A stretch of 13,485 nucleotides of DNA from an uncultured Porphyromonadaceae bacterium (GTDB lineage Bacteria > Bacteroidota > Bacteroidia > Bacteroidales > Muribaculaceae), in assembly GCA_947174735.1 (NCBI GenBank), contig CAMWKC010000030.1, forward strand, positions 1-13,485. The letters run 5' to 3'. Both the position numbers and the translations under genes were made by a program. A model generated the notes under the pieces. The model was not told the origin of the DNA. It made no database searches and worked only from the letters and a program-made list of their open reading frames with translations. Positions within the stretch are counted from its first letter, which is position 1. The number at the start of each line of letters is the position of its first letter. Of this stretch, positions 6,179 through 13,485 are shown piece by piece.

Positions 6179-7558
6179 TCAGTTATGAAAGCCATGGTGT
6201 TCGATAAGGCGGTGAGTAAGGCCAAGTCCCTTCATACCGCAACGCAGTATGATATATGAGATTACGCTTGTGATGGTAAGAGGGAGGGCAAATTCATAGC
6301 CACCGCTCATTTCCATAGTGATAAAGATAGCCATAAGAGGAGCCTGTATAGCACCTGCCATAACACCGGCCATACCGAGATACGCAAAAGTACCTACAGG
6401 TAGCGTACAACCGCCGAAAGATTCCCACATAAATCCGAAAAGCACTCCGGCAATACACCCGGCAAACAGTGTAGGGGCAAAGTCACCGGCCACACCACCA
6501 CTGGAGTTGCTCGATGCACATGCCCAACACTTCAGCAGTAATATAGACATAGCCACAGTCATCAGCATCCATGGCCCATACATGAAAGGTTCCAGTACGC
6601 TACCGTGTACCATAGCCATATAGTCACCGTTTATGATATGCCCCATAACAGGATAACCAGTACTGTAAAGTGCCGGAAACAATAACAGAAAGCCTCCGAC
6701 AGCCACACCACCGGTAACATTACGCAGCCACGGATTATGAATATTTTTATAAAAGATATCCAGATGGTGCATAACTTTCGAGTAGTAAAGAGAGTATACA
6801 CCGCAGAATATACCTAATGCTACTACAGCTATCAGATGTGAAAGGTCAACACCAGCAACCGGATTAAACATAAGGTCAGTATGAAAGCCGCTACACGTAT
6901 ATATAGTCAGATATGACGCCAGACATGATACGGCAACTGCCAGAACCGAAACAGTAGTCAGTTCGATACGCAATAGCTCAAGCGTAAACATTAGGCCTCC
7001 TATAGGGGCACTGAAAATACCGGCTATTCCCGCTCCGGCACCACATCCTATAAGAACCTTCAGCATACGGGGTTGTAATCCCAGCCATTGGCCGAAGTTA
7101 CTGCCTATGGCGGCACCGGCATAAGCAATAGGACCTTCCCCACCTGCAGACCCTCCCATACCTAAGGTTATCGTACCTCCGACTATAGGAGAGTAAATAA
7201 TGTTGCGTCGCAAACGATAACTTCCCTCTTTCAAATCCTGCAGAAGCTGAGCACAGCCGTGTGTAAGATTCGTATGTATAATGTAACGGGTAAATATACC
7301 TGTAAGCAATATGCCTATAAGCGGTACGGCTATTATCCACCAATTATGTCCCCAGTCTGAAATATGAGGTGTGAATATACCCGCTACCAAAGAAATAAGA
7401 TGTTTAAAAATATAGGCTCCTAATCCTGCCAGACAGCCTACTACCGAAGCTAAGATAAGAATAAACACATAGTCGGGTACATAGCGTTTACGCCATGCGT
7501 CAAATTTAGTGAATTTAGTGACGGTAAGGTCAGCGGTTGTAGGATCCGTAGCGTTCAT
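6179..7558 (-). CDS. ClC-family anion channel/transporter without CBS domains
   Basis: ClC proteins move chloride or related anions across the inner membrane as homodimers, either as channels or in exchange for protons. The 459 residues are strongly hydrophobic throughout. Filter elements seen: GGEGP (139-143), with the gating glutamate at E141; the helix run GCGAGAGIAGIFSAPIGG (171-188), then FTLEL (191-195); and GDFAP (358-362), the GxFxP motif. The first filter loop reads LTHGC (98-102) instead of the usual GSGIP. The position matching the E. coli proton glutamate E203 is L195, which argues against classical proton coupling. The protein stops at HHGFHN soon after the last membrane helix and has no CBS pair, which many related proteins carry. 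Its last 64 codons are duplicated downstream. The gene is monocistronic and sits downstream of the Sus-like operon terminator; no clear promoter was found at 7559-7662. Confidence 0.9.
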   Translation of the reverse strand: MNATDPTTADLTVTKFTKFDAWRKRYVPDYVFILILASVVGCLAGLGAYIFKHLISLVAGIFTPHISDWGHNWWIIAVPLIGILLTGIFTRYIIHTNLTHGCAQLLQDLKEGSYRLRRNIIYSPIVGGTITLGMGGSAGGEGPIAYAGAAIGSNFGQWLGLQPRMLKVLIGCGAGAGIAGIFSAPIGGLMFTLELLRIELTTVSVLAVAVSCLASYLTIYTCSGFHTDLMFNPVAGVDLSHLIAVVALGIFCGVYSLYYSKVMHHLDIFYKNIHNPWLRNVTGGVAVGGFLLLFPALYSTGYPVMGHIINGDYMAMVHGSVLEPFMYGPWMLMTVAMSILLLKCWACASSNSSGGVAGDFAPTLFAGCIAGVLFGFMWESFGGCTLPVGTFAYLGMAGVMAGAIQAPLMAIFITMEMSGGYEFALPLTITSVISYIILRCGMKGLGLTHRLIEHHGFHN

Positions 7559-7662
7559 AAGACATATTGAGTATTATAGGACTCTATCACTATAACATAC
7601 TTTTTACCATATAACGTGTGGTAAGCTTTTTTATTAGCACTTATTAACATTTAACAGTATGT

Positions 7663-7702
7663 AAATAAAAAAGGTGACCTACGTTCACACGCGAGTCACC
7701 TT
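7663..7702 (-). terminator. Intrinsic terminator of the starch-utilisation operon
   Basis: On the minus strand AAGGTGAC (7702-7695) pairs perfectly with GTCACCTT (7678-7671). The 16-nt loop can form an inner CGT/ACG pairing. A T-rich tract follows (TTTTATTT, 7670-7663). It lies about 60 nt after the GH97 stop and closes the operon. Confidence 0.8.
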
Positions 7703-7761
7703 CAAGAACGTTTGTTTTTATCTTAAACTTTCTACTCTTTTACAAAAATATTTTATTCTGA

Positions 7762-9861
7762 TTATTTCTGTTTGGTAATTCTTATCGCAGCTCCGCCTCC
7801 GGGTGCAAGAGGTTGTTTAAGTTTAGCACCTGGTTTTACCTTAACTGTGCGTATGCGGTAAGCCTGTGGATTGTCTTTCCAGTGTGCGCCAGGTGCATCC
7901 TCATATATAGTAGCTTCATACTCGTTACCTTTGGGCAGAAAACTGAGGTCAATAACCGCTTCACGGGCATTCTCGTCAGTTATAGCACCTACATACCAGT
8001 CATCAGAATTCTTATCAAGGCGTGCTACAGTTATATATCTGTTGGGTTCCGCTTCAAGATAACGTGAGTCAGCCCAGTCAACGGGTACATCTTTGATGAA
8101 CTGAAAAGCATCGGGAAAACGTTCGTAGTTTTCAGGTAGGTCACAGGCCATCTGCATAGGAGAAGGCATAGTGAGATAAAGTGCTAACTGACGTGCCAGC
8201 GTAGTACCGGCCTGCGAATCCTTGCCTTCACCATAATAGCTCATACGAGTCTCAAAAAGTCCGGGGGTGTAGTCCATCGGACCACCTTTAAGACGGGTAA
8301 AAGGAAGAATACAGGTGTGTGAAGGCGGATTACCTCCCATTGATTCAAACTCACCTCCACGCGCTGACTCCTGTGCAAGCCAGTTAGGATACGTACGACA
8401 CAGGCCTGTTGGCCGAGGGGCTTCATGACTGTCTACCATAATCTGATAATCAGCCGCACGTTCTATGACATGACGGGCATGGTCTACCATCCACTGCGAA
8501 GTATGATGTTCCGAACGTGGTATTATAGCTCCTACATAACCTGTCTTTACAGCATCGTAGTTATTGTCTTTCATAAATTTGAAAGCTCTGTCGAGCTGAA
8601 GTTCATAATCGGCTGCGTTAGCTGCCGTCTCATGGTGCATTATAAGCTTTACTCCCTTATCGGCTGCATAGTCACGCAAAGCGGGAAGATCAAAATCAGG
8701 ATAAGGTTTATCAAACAGAAACTGGCGATTCTTTCGATAACTGGCCCAGTCTTCCCAACCTTCGTTCCAACCTTCGACAAGTACCCCGTCTATACCATGC
8801 TCAGCCGCAAAATCAATGTAACGCTTCACATTCTCTGTGTTGGCCGGATGACGTCCGTTTGGTTTCAGAGCCGAATAATCCGTAATACCCGGCTTGGCAA
8901 GATAATCGTCAGAATACGCCCATGTCTTGACATTACCGGTAAACATTTCCCACCATACACCGATGAATTTCATAGGCTTTATCCATGAAGTATCCTCTAT
9001 TTTACAAGGTTCGTTCAGATTCAACACAAGCTGGGAAGCCAGTATATCGCGAGCATCATCACTGACTATCAGGGTACGCCACGGAGTTTTAAAAGGTAGT
9101 TGCAGATAGGCACTTACACCTAAACGGTCAGGCACCAGATGCGATTTCATCGAGTATGTTTCAGGGTCAACATCAAGCAACATAGCCGGATAACCGTCAA
9201 GAGCCGCTTCGTGAGCATTGATATACACCGAATCGTTAGTCTTAATCAGCATAGGTGTCTGTATTACTACTCCGTCGGCACGTTGGGCTTCAGTATGACG
9301 TTTGTAGTTACCTAATGCTTGGGGCAGACCGGAAAAAGTAGTTTCAGACCATAGATATTCATCCGTGTCATAATCACCTGGTATACAGTAGAGCTTATGA
9401 TCACCGGTATAGTTAAATTCAGTAAGTTCGTCTTTAAGGGTCAGATAGTTCGGACCATTCTGTACCGGGAGCTCATACCGGAAGCCCAGACCATCGTCAA
9501 ACACACGGAAACGCACTGTCATAAGACGCTCAGGATTGTCAGCTTTCAGATTAACGGCCAGTTCCTTAAAATGGTCACGCACATCGGAATATTCTCCCCA
9601 TACCGGCTGCCACGTACGATCAACCGTCACAGTATCTATATCCTCAATACGGAAACCATCGGCAAAAACGGTTTCGTCAGCTTTAAGCCCGAGGCGACTT
9701 GGCGCCACTATAGTCTTACCCTTATATTCAAGAGTATATATAGGTACGCCTGAAGCGTCCACATCAACATCGAGCCGTAAATCGCCCGAAGGGGAAGTAA
9801 TACCCACGGCCGCCATATTCATGGCGCCCGTGAGCATAGCGAGTGAAATCAAATGTTTCAT
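7762..9861 (-). CDS. susB: GH97 alpha-glucosidase, SusB type
   Basis: This enzyme hydrolyses alpha-glucosidic bonds of malto-oligosaccharides to glucose, predicted in the periplasm. It has 699 residues with a short signal peptide (1-18 or so, MKHLISLAMLTGAMNMAAVG). An N-terminal beta-sandwich (about 20-285) contains FRVFDDGLGFRYELP (118-132). A (beta/alpha)8 barrel (about 290-580) contains KFIGVWWEM (298-306). A C-terminal beta domain is linked to the end. Glutamates E411 (HHET), E480 (SHEAP) and E504 (RGGEFES) fall exactly 28 residues below SusB E439, E508 and E532 as I recall that numbering. E498 likewise matches SusB E526, a calcium ligand. This keeps the inverting alpha-glucosidase set rather than the aspartate nucleophile of GH97 alpha-galactosidases. 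It is the last gene of the Sus-like operon, 20 nt after the GH13 gene. Confidence 0.93.
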   Translation of the reverse strand: MKHLISLAMLTGAMNMAAVGITSPSGDLRLDVDVDASGVPIYTLEYKGKTIVAPSRLGLKADETVFADGFRIEDIDTVTVDRTWQPVWGEYSDVRDHFKELAVNLKADNPERLMTVRFRVFDDGLGFRYELPVQNGPNYLTLKDELTEFNYTGDHKLYCIPGDYDTDEYLWSETTFSGLPQALGNYKRHTEAQRADGVVIQTPMLIKTNDSVYINAHEAALDGYPAMLLDVDPETYSMKSHLVPDRLGVSAYLQLPFKTPWRTLIVSDDARDILASQLVLNLNEPCKIEDTSWIKPMKFIGVWWEMFTGNVKTWAYSDDYLAKPGITDYSALKPNGRHPANTENVKRYIDFAAEHGIDGVLVEGWNEGWEDWASYRKNRQFLFDKPYPDFDLPALRDYAADKGVKLIMHHETAANAADYELQLDRAFKFMKDNNYDAVKTGYVGAIIPRSEHHTSQWMVDHARHVIERAADYQIMVDSHEAPRPTGLCRTYPNWLAQESARGGEFESMGGNPPSHTCILPFTRLKGGPMDYTPGLFETRMSYYGEGKDSQAGTTLARQLALYLTMPSPMQMACDLPENYERFPDAFQFIKDVPVDWADSRYLEAEPNRYITVARLDKNSDDWYVGAITDENAREAVIDLSFLPKGNEYEATIYEDAPGAHWKDNPQAYRIRTVKVKPGAKLKQPLAPGGGAAIRITKQK

Positions 9862-9881
9862 ACAGATTCTGACTGTACTGT

Positions 9882-11225
9882 TTAGTTCATAAGTATTGTG
9901 TAGCTATACGGTTGCAGCTCAATAGTCACAGGTACAGCTATTGTTTTACCGTCAATCAGGTCGGTCATCGTTGCCCCGGCAAGAGTAATCGGAGTCCGTA
10001 CAGTCTGCGTAGTATTTTCAGTATTGACAGCTACAAGAAGACTGTGACCAGGTATAGAACGGGTGAAACATACCACCGAAGATCCGGAGTAATCACGTAG
10101 TTCGCCGCGACGGACTTCAGCTGAATTTCTGAAAGCATCATTTATCTTTCTGTAAACCGCTGTCAGCTCTGATGAGAATTCAAGAGGATTATAATTGAAA
10201 AACGAAAGCTTTCCACTAAGTCCCTTAACGTCCATTGAAGAATATATCATTGGCGTACCGTTAAACATAGAAGCTAATACATAAGCGGCCGGAATAGCCT
10301 CAGCCGAGCCGAATAGTCTGTTAATGTCATTGTCAGCAGCTACATCGTGATTAAAGGCATAGCGTAATATGGACTTGCCGTCAGGCACCTTTGCAAGCGC
10401 TTCCTCAGCTTCTTTGACAACTTCTGCAGGTTTACCGCCGTTGAAAGCAGCCGAAATAGCAGCCGTACAGTTCCAGTCATAAATCATGTCGAAGCCATCG
10501 GCATAATACGCCGTATTACCTGTTTCGGCAAGCATTATCAGCTCCGGATGAGATGCATGAAGGTCAGCGATAGTTTTGCTCCAGAATTCCTGCGGTACTC
10601 CTTCTACATAATCACATCTGAAGCCATCGATACCGGCATGTTCCACCCAGAACGACATGGCTTCTGCCATAGCCGCACATGTAGCGGAATTATTGAAGTC
10701 AAGCTGCGCTACATCGGGCCAGCCTTCCGGCGATACTATATGTCCTTCGGAATCCTTATCATAGCGGTCAGGATGTTCTGTTATCCACGGATGATCCCAA
10801 GAAGTATGATTGGCTACCCAATCGAGCATCACCTTCATACCCTTCGAATGTGCCGAGTTGACAAGCTCCTTCAGATCAGCCATAGTACCATAACGGGGAT
10901 TGACCGACTTGAAATCACGTATACAGTACGGAGAACCTATGCTGTTCTCTTCACCAGGTGTGAAAACAGGCATTATCCACACTATGTCGCAACCCATTTC
11001 TGATATACGCGGCAGCTGGGCGGTGAGTGCCTTCAGACATTCGTGTTCACCGAAGAAACGCGGATTAGCCTGATATATTACGTTAGTCGATACTTCATTG
11101 CCTACTATCGGCTCAGCTGGATTAGCAGGCATATCTATCTCGTATGATGTACAGCCTGTCATGGTCAGAGCTGCCACCACAGTAGCGAAAGAAGCTTTTA
11201 TATTCTTTTTAATATCCGGTATCAT
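9882..11225 (-). CDS. GH13 alpha-amylase-type lipoprotein (SusG position)
   Basis: This is predicted to cut internal alpha-1,4 bonds in starch or malto-oligosaccharides by the retaining GH13 mechanism. It has 447 residues with a lipoprotein signal (LTMTGC, lipidated C25). GH13 regions: DWVANH (135-140); GFRCD, with nucleophile D205 and R203; AET, with acid/base E234; and FNHD, with stabiliser D294. The barrel is followed by a C-terminal beta domain (about 375-447). It is far shorter than SusG and has no room for the CBM58 insertion found in that enzyme. Residues after the lipidated Cys (TSYEID) are less acidic than in the neighbouring lipoprotein, so surface export is uncertain. Its ATG overlaps the stop of the upstream gene (ATGA, 4 nt), implying translational coupling. 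Exact specificity (amylase, neopullulanase or maltogenic) cannot be fixed. Confidence 0.9.
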   Translation of the reverse strand: MIPDIKKNIKASFATVVAALTMTGCTSYEIDMPANPAEPIVGNEVSTNVIYQANPRFFGEHECLKALTAQLPRISEMGCDIVWIMPVFTPGEENSIGSPYCIRDFKSVNPRYGTMADLKELVNSAHSKGMKVMLDWVANHTSWDHPWITEHPDRYDKDSEGHIVSPEGWPDVAQLDFNNSATCAAMAEAMSFWVEHAGIDGFRCDYVEGVPQEFWSKTIADLHASHPELIMLAETGNTAYYADGFDMIYDWNCTAAISAAFNGGKPAEVVKEAEEALAKVPDGKSILRYAFNHDVAADNDINRLFGSAEAIPAAYVLASMFNGTPMIYSSMDVKGLSGKLSFFNYNPLEFSSELTAVYRKINDAFRNSAEVRRGELRDYSGSSVVCFTRSIPGHSLLVAVNTENTTQTVRTPITLAGATMTDLIDGKTIAVPVTIELQPYSYTILMN

Positions 11226-12640
11226 CTGAGTTCTGCCTTATCGGGATAAGCGGTTATATAATAATCTTTATCAATGGTTATAGTCAAGGCATCATACTGA
11301 GTGCCGTTGTTATCATTGAAAATAAGGTTTTCGGTCTCACCGGAACCTTCCACAGTGAATACTGTATAGCTCACGCCGTCAATTTCACGGATATCGTCTG
11401 ATTTTGTGCCGGGCCAGCCACCGAATATTTCCTTATCTCCGTAAGCATATATATAGAAACTGTCCCAACCTGTGAGATTTTCGATATAGATGCTGTATTC
11501 ACTTACTACCGGATCCGGCTCGGTTGTTCCGGAGGGTTTATAGGTAGTCGGATCAATTTCTTTAGCTCCTGAAGCAGTCAGTTCGACATATACATCACGG
11601 TCAAGATTAAATACTACTACATCATCTATCTGTTTGCCGTTGCCATTGTTAAGAATAACATGTTCCTCAAGACCTGCATCACAGTTGGCGGCACCGAGAT
11701 CAAAATAGGTATAAGTCACACCATTTATAATCTGTGTGCCTGTAGGAGCCATACCGGGCCAACCGCCGTTAAGATCGTTGACTGTACCCCACATATAGAG
11801 GTAAAGTGCTTCCCAGCCTGTAAGATCGGATACAAACACCGTATAGCCGTCATGAGTCACAACTGAAGAAGGATCAAATTCATTCACCCCTTCCGGAGTC
11901 AGTTCAAGATAGAAGTCCTGATTGAGTGTGACATTATAGTCACCTAACTGCTTGCCTTCACCGTTATTGTTAAATATAAGGTTCAGATTCAGACCTTCGT
12001 TAGCAGCGCCTGTATCGAAATATTTGTAATTGATACCGTCTATCTCTATCTTGCCAGTAGGTCGGATTCCGGGCCAGCCGCCGAATGCTTCGGCATCTCC
12101 CCATGCATACATAGCCAGTTCTTCATAACCGGTGTTGTCCACGATGTAGATAACATAACCGTCGTGTTCCACTTCATCAGGATTGGCTGGTTTATTGAAA
12201 TAGTCAGCCCAACGGTATACGAGTACATTCAGTCGTTGTCCCAGACCGGGAGCATCCTTATGCAACACAGGAGTATTGTCAAGCGAACGTTCTTCACCCT
12301 GTTCTACCGAATAAAAAGTGTATCCGTCAGCTAATGTCTTACCGTCTACAAAGTCAGCCGGATTAAGATAGATACCCCATTTTACATCGGTGTCGTAAGC
12401 TTTTTCAAGCTGCCAGAGCGGATTGCCGACCGCTTCCATACCACCGTTAAATTCACCGATGATATATATTTTATCAGTAGCAAGAGTACCCTGAGGAACA
12501 ATTACCTCAAGAAGTTCGTAACCTTCACGCAGTTCGAAACGCGGCAGTTCGCTGTCGAACACTATCTCATCTTTAGTACAGCTTCCTATAAACGGAAGAA
12601 GCATGAGGAGAAGTAACCGGAATATTCTGTTTGTCTTCAT
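11222..12640 (-). CDS. SusE/SusF-position starch-binding outer-membrane lipoprotein with three CBM26-like modules
   Basis: This non-catalytic lipoprotein is predicted to hold starch at the cell surface for the SusC/SusD pair. It has 472 residues. The signal ends in FIGSC with lipidated C21, and the following TKDE resembles the acidic surface-export signal of Bacteroidetes lipoproteins. An N-terminal beta domain (about 40-150) contains KIYIIGEFNGG. Three tandem modules of about 90 residues follow (161-249, 264-356, 381-466). Each has the pattern Y/I-x-V/I... W/Y-E/D-x-L/F-Y-x-Y, then GGWPG (187-191, 292-296, 407-411), then Asn-rich NNxxGKQ-type turns. This matches CBM26-type starch-binding modules. 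The aromatic at the YAW position is W180, W284 and Y400, so the third module differs. The gene lies 14 nt after susD-like and overlaps the GH13 start. It occupies the place of SusE/SusF but may not be homologous over its whole length. Confidence 0.88.
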   Translation of the reverse strand: MKTNRIFRLLLLMLLPFIGSCTKDEIVFDSELPRFELREGYELLEVIVPQGTLATDKIYIIGEFNGGMEAVGNPLWQLEKAYDTDVKWGIYLNPADFVDGKTLADGYTFYSVEQGEERSLDNTPVLHKDAPGLGQRLNVLVYRWADYFNKPANPDEVEHDGYVIYIVDNTGYEELAMYAWGDAEAFGGWPGIRPTGKIEIDGINYKYFDTGAANEGLNLNLIFNNNGEGKQLGDYNVTLNQDFYLELTPEGVNEFDPSSVVTHDGYTVFVSDLTGWEALYLYMWGTVNDLNGGWPGMAPTGTQIINGVTYTYFDLGAANCDAGLEEHVILNNGNGKQIDDVVVFNLDRDVYVELTASGAKEIDPTTYKPSGTTEPDPVVSEYSIYIENLTGWDSFYIYAYGDKEIFGGWPGTKSDDIREIDGVSYTVFTVEGSGETENLIFNDNNGTQYDALTITIDKDYYITAYPDKAELR

Positions 12641-12654
12641 CTGTTGGCTGATTT

Positions 12655-13485
12655 TTAATATTTAGGATTCTGCACAAGTCCCGGATTTACCATAAGGGCT
12701 ACCTGCGGAAGCGGATACCATTCGTAACGACGGTCACGCTTGGCCGGCATCTCACGGTCAGTCTCGGTCGCACGTCCGAAGAACCACCACTGGCCCTGGG
12801 TAAACTTGTCGAAACGACGTAGGTCTGTACGGCGGCGGCGTCCTTCGTCAAGGAATTCAAGTCCCCATTCACTGAGTAGCCAATCGGCATCAAAGTTTTG
12901 GAAACCCGGGCCCGGTTGAGATATAACATTGACATCGGAGGCTGTGTAATAACGCTGACGTACCTCATTAATAAGCTGCTTGGCACCGTCAGCATTACCT
13001 GCTCTAAGCCGACATTCCGCTAATGTATAATAGACTTCAGCAAGACGGAACTCAACCTGACCGGCATCACGCCAGTCAATACCGGTAGAAGTCGGATATA
13101 TAGGATAACGTAGCACACGGAAACCTGAATTTGTCTGACCCCAGCGCGGACTCATGACGGGCTCGAGTTCGCGGCCAAGATTAAGGAAGGTACCTACCTG
13201 ATCCACATATATCAGAGGTTTATCCTGAAGATCAGCGTCAGCAAGCACAGGTTCACCTGTCTGATAATTAATCTGGGCACCCATAGCGAAAATACCCTGC
13301 CAGTTACCGGCAGCGTCGCATTTAAAGGGTTGCTTACGTATATCCTTATCGTTCATACGGTCAAACGGGGCGCCGAGTTTGTCGCCATAGTAAAAAAGGA
13401 AGCTTTTAGCACCTTCACTTCCGGCATTAGGCACAAGTGTACCGGTGTTATCCTTCGACGGTACCATACATACACAGTTCCATCC
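12655..13485 (-). CDS. susD: SusD/RagB-family starch-binding outer-membrane lipoprotein, C-terminal part
   Basis: The SusD-like protein caps a SusC TonB-dependent porin and binds glycan at the cell surface. The frame is open to the right edge, so the N-terminus, lipobox and most of the TPR core are missing; 276 codons of the C-terminal part plus the stop remain. Hallmarks are EFRLAEVYYTLAECRLRAG, followed by GAKQLINEVRQRYY, the last TPR-type helices of the family. EWGLEFLDEGRRRTDLRRF-like residues follow (with an extra Arg), and the ending YEWYPLPQVALMVNPGLVQNPKY is typical of SusD C-termini. The first in-window ATG (13467) is internal. Downstream genes point to starch or an alpha-glucan as substrate. 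A susC-like gene is expected immediately beyond 13485. The symbol denotes family and context rather than proven orthology. Confidence 0.92.
   Translation of the reverse strand, partial: GWNCVCMVPSKDNTGTLVPNAGSEGAKSFLFYYGDKLGAPFDRMNDKDIRKQPFKCDAAGNWQGIFAMGAQINYQTGEPVLADADLQDKPLIYVDQVGTFLNLGRELEPVMSPRWGQTNSGFRVLRYPIYPTSTGIDWRDAGQVEFRLAEVYYTLAECRLRAGNADGAKQLINEVRQRYYTASDVNVISQPGPGFQNFDADWLLSEWGLEFLDEGRRRRTDLRRFDKFTQGQWWFFGRATETDREMPAKRDRRYEWYPLPQVALMVNPGLVQNPKY

Larger units (their letters stand above)
5825..6372. repeat. Perfect 274-bp tandem duplication
   Basis: Positions 5825-6098 and 6099-6372 are head-to-tail copies, identical at every base I compared. Each copy begins with TACC, and a third TACC (6373-6376) follows copy 2, so the ancestral segment was bounded by 4-bp microhomology. 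Each unit carries the intrinsic terminator of the TPR gene and the last 64 codons plus stop of the convergent ClC gene. This stretch accounts for the 367 nt between the two genes. Confidence 0.95.

Noticed and set aside
6044..6259. Plus-strand open frames across the duplication (also 6318-6623)
   Set aside because: They begin with the same residues because of the duplicated DNA and run antisense to the ClC coding region.
6179..7558. ClC gene truncated by the duplication
   Set aside because: Copy 2 restores the complete original 3' end in frame with its own stop, so the gene is intact; only the copy-1 fragment is orphaned.
7559..7662. Promoter of the ClC gene
   Set aside because: The region is AT-rich, but I found no TAnnTTTG element with a suitably spaced TTTG on the minus strand.
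8425..8988. 187-codon open frame on the plus strand inside the GH97 gene
   Set aside because: It lies fully antisense to a strongly supported GH97 enzyme, has no recognisable domain, and its residues look like reverse-frame readout.
10548..11003. 151-codon open frame on the plus strand inside the GH13 gene
   Set aside because: It is antisense to the catalytic barrel, rich in His/Tyr/Arg as expected from a shadow frame, with no homology signal I can see.

Overview
The window looks like a chromosomal piece of a gut Bacteroidales bacterium, possibly from the Muribaculaceae. The evidence is Bacteroidetes-type promoters (TTTG, about 20 nt, TAnnTTTG), no obvious Shine-Dalgarno sequences, and a SusD / SusE-F-like / GH13 / GH97 starch-utilisation operon. 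The species cannot be named from the sequence alone. Almost everything is on the minus strand; the only convincing plus-strand protein gene is a TPR protein at 5125-5811.

Layout. Positions 1-1356 are an AT-rich pair: a D12-class N6-adenine DNA methyltransferase followed 7 nt later by the first 89 codons of an unidentified protein that runs off the left edge, probably the partner endonuclease of a restriction-modification system. The pair lies just beyond the 3' end of a tRNA-Leu(CAA) gene (1505-1586), a classic island position. Next come a single-pass membrane protein of unknown function with a KRQ repeat tract (1692-3206) and rpoN, sigma-54 (3347-4810). The divergent gap 4811-5124 holds a well-matched promoter followed by about 90 nt of strongly foldable RNA that ends in a hairpin plus T-run. 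This is either a small RNA or a leader/attenuator of the TPR gene.

Between the TPR gene and a convergent ClC-family anion transporter gene lies a perfect 274-bp tandem duplication (5825-6098 and 6099-6372). It copies the TPR terminator and the last 64 codons of the ClC gene, leaving a short ClC 3' fragment.

Positions 7663-13485 are the distal part of a starch/alpha-glucan polysaccharide utilisation locus, read right to left: SusD-like C-terminal part (cut by the right edge), a SusE/F-position lipoprotein with three starch-binding modules, a compact GH13 alpha-amylase-type lipoprotein, a periplasmic SusB-type GH97 alpha-glucosidase, and an intrinsic terminator. Spacing is tight (14 nt, a 4-nt overlap, 20 nt), so this is one operon. 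Inferred workflow: the SusD-like protein (with a SusC partner presumably beyond the right edge) and the three-module lipoprotein capture starch at the surface, the GH13 enzyme cuts internal alpha-1,4 bonds, and the GH97 enzyme releases glucose in the periplasm.

No clearly new multi-gene system was found. The features most worth a second look are the structured RNA at 4978-5069, the 274-bp duplication, the unidentified partner of the methyltransferase, and the KRQ-repeat membrane protein.
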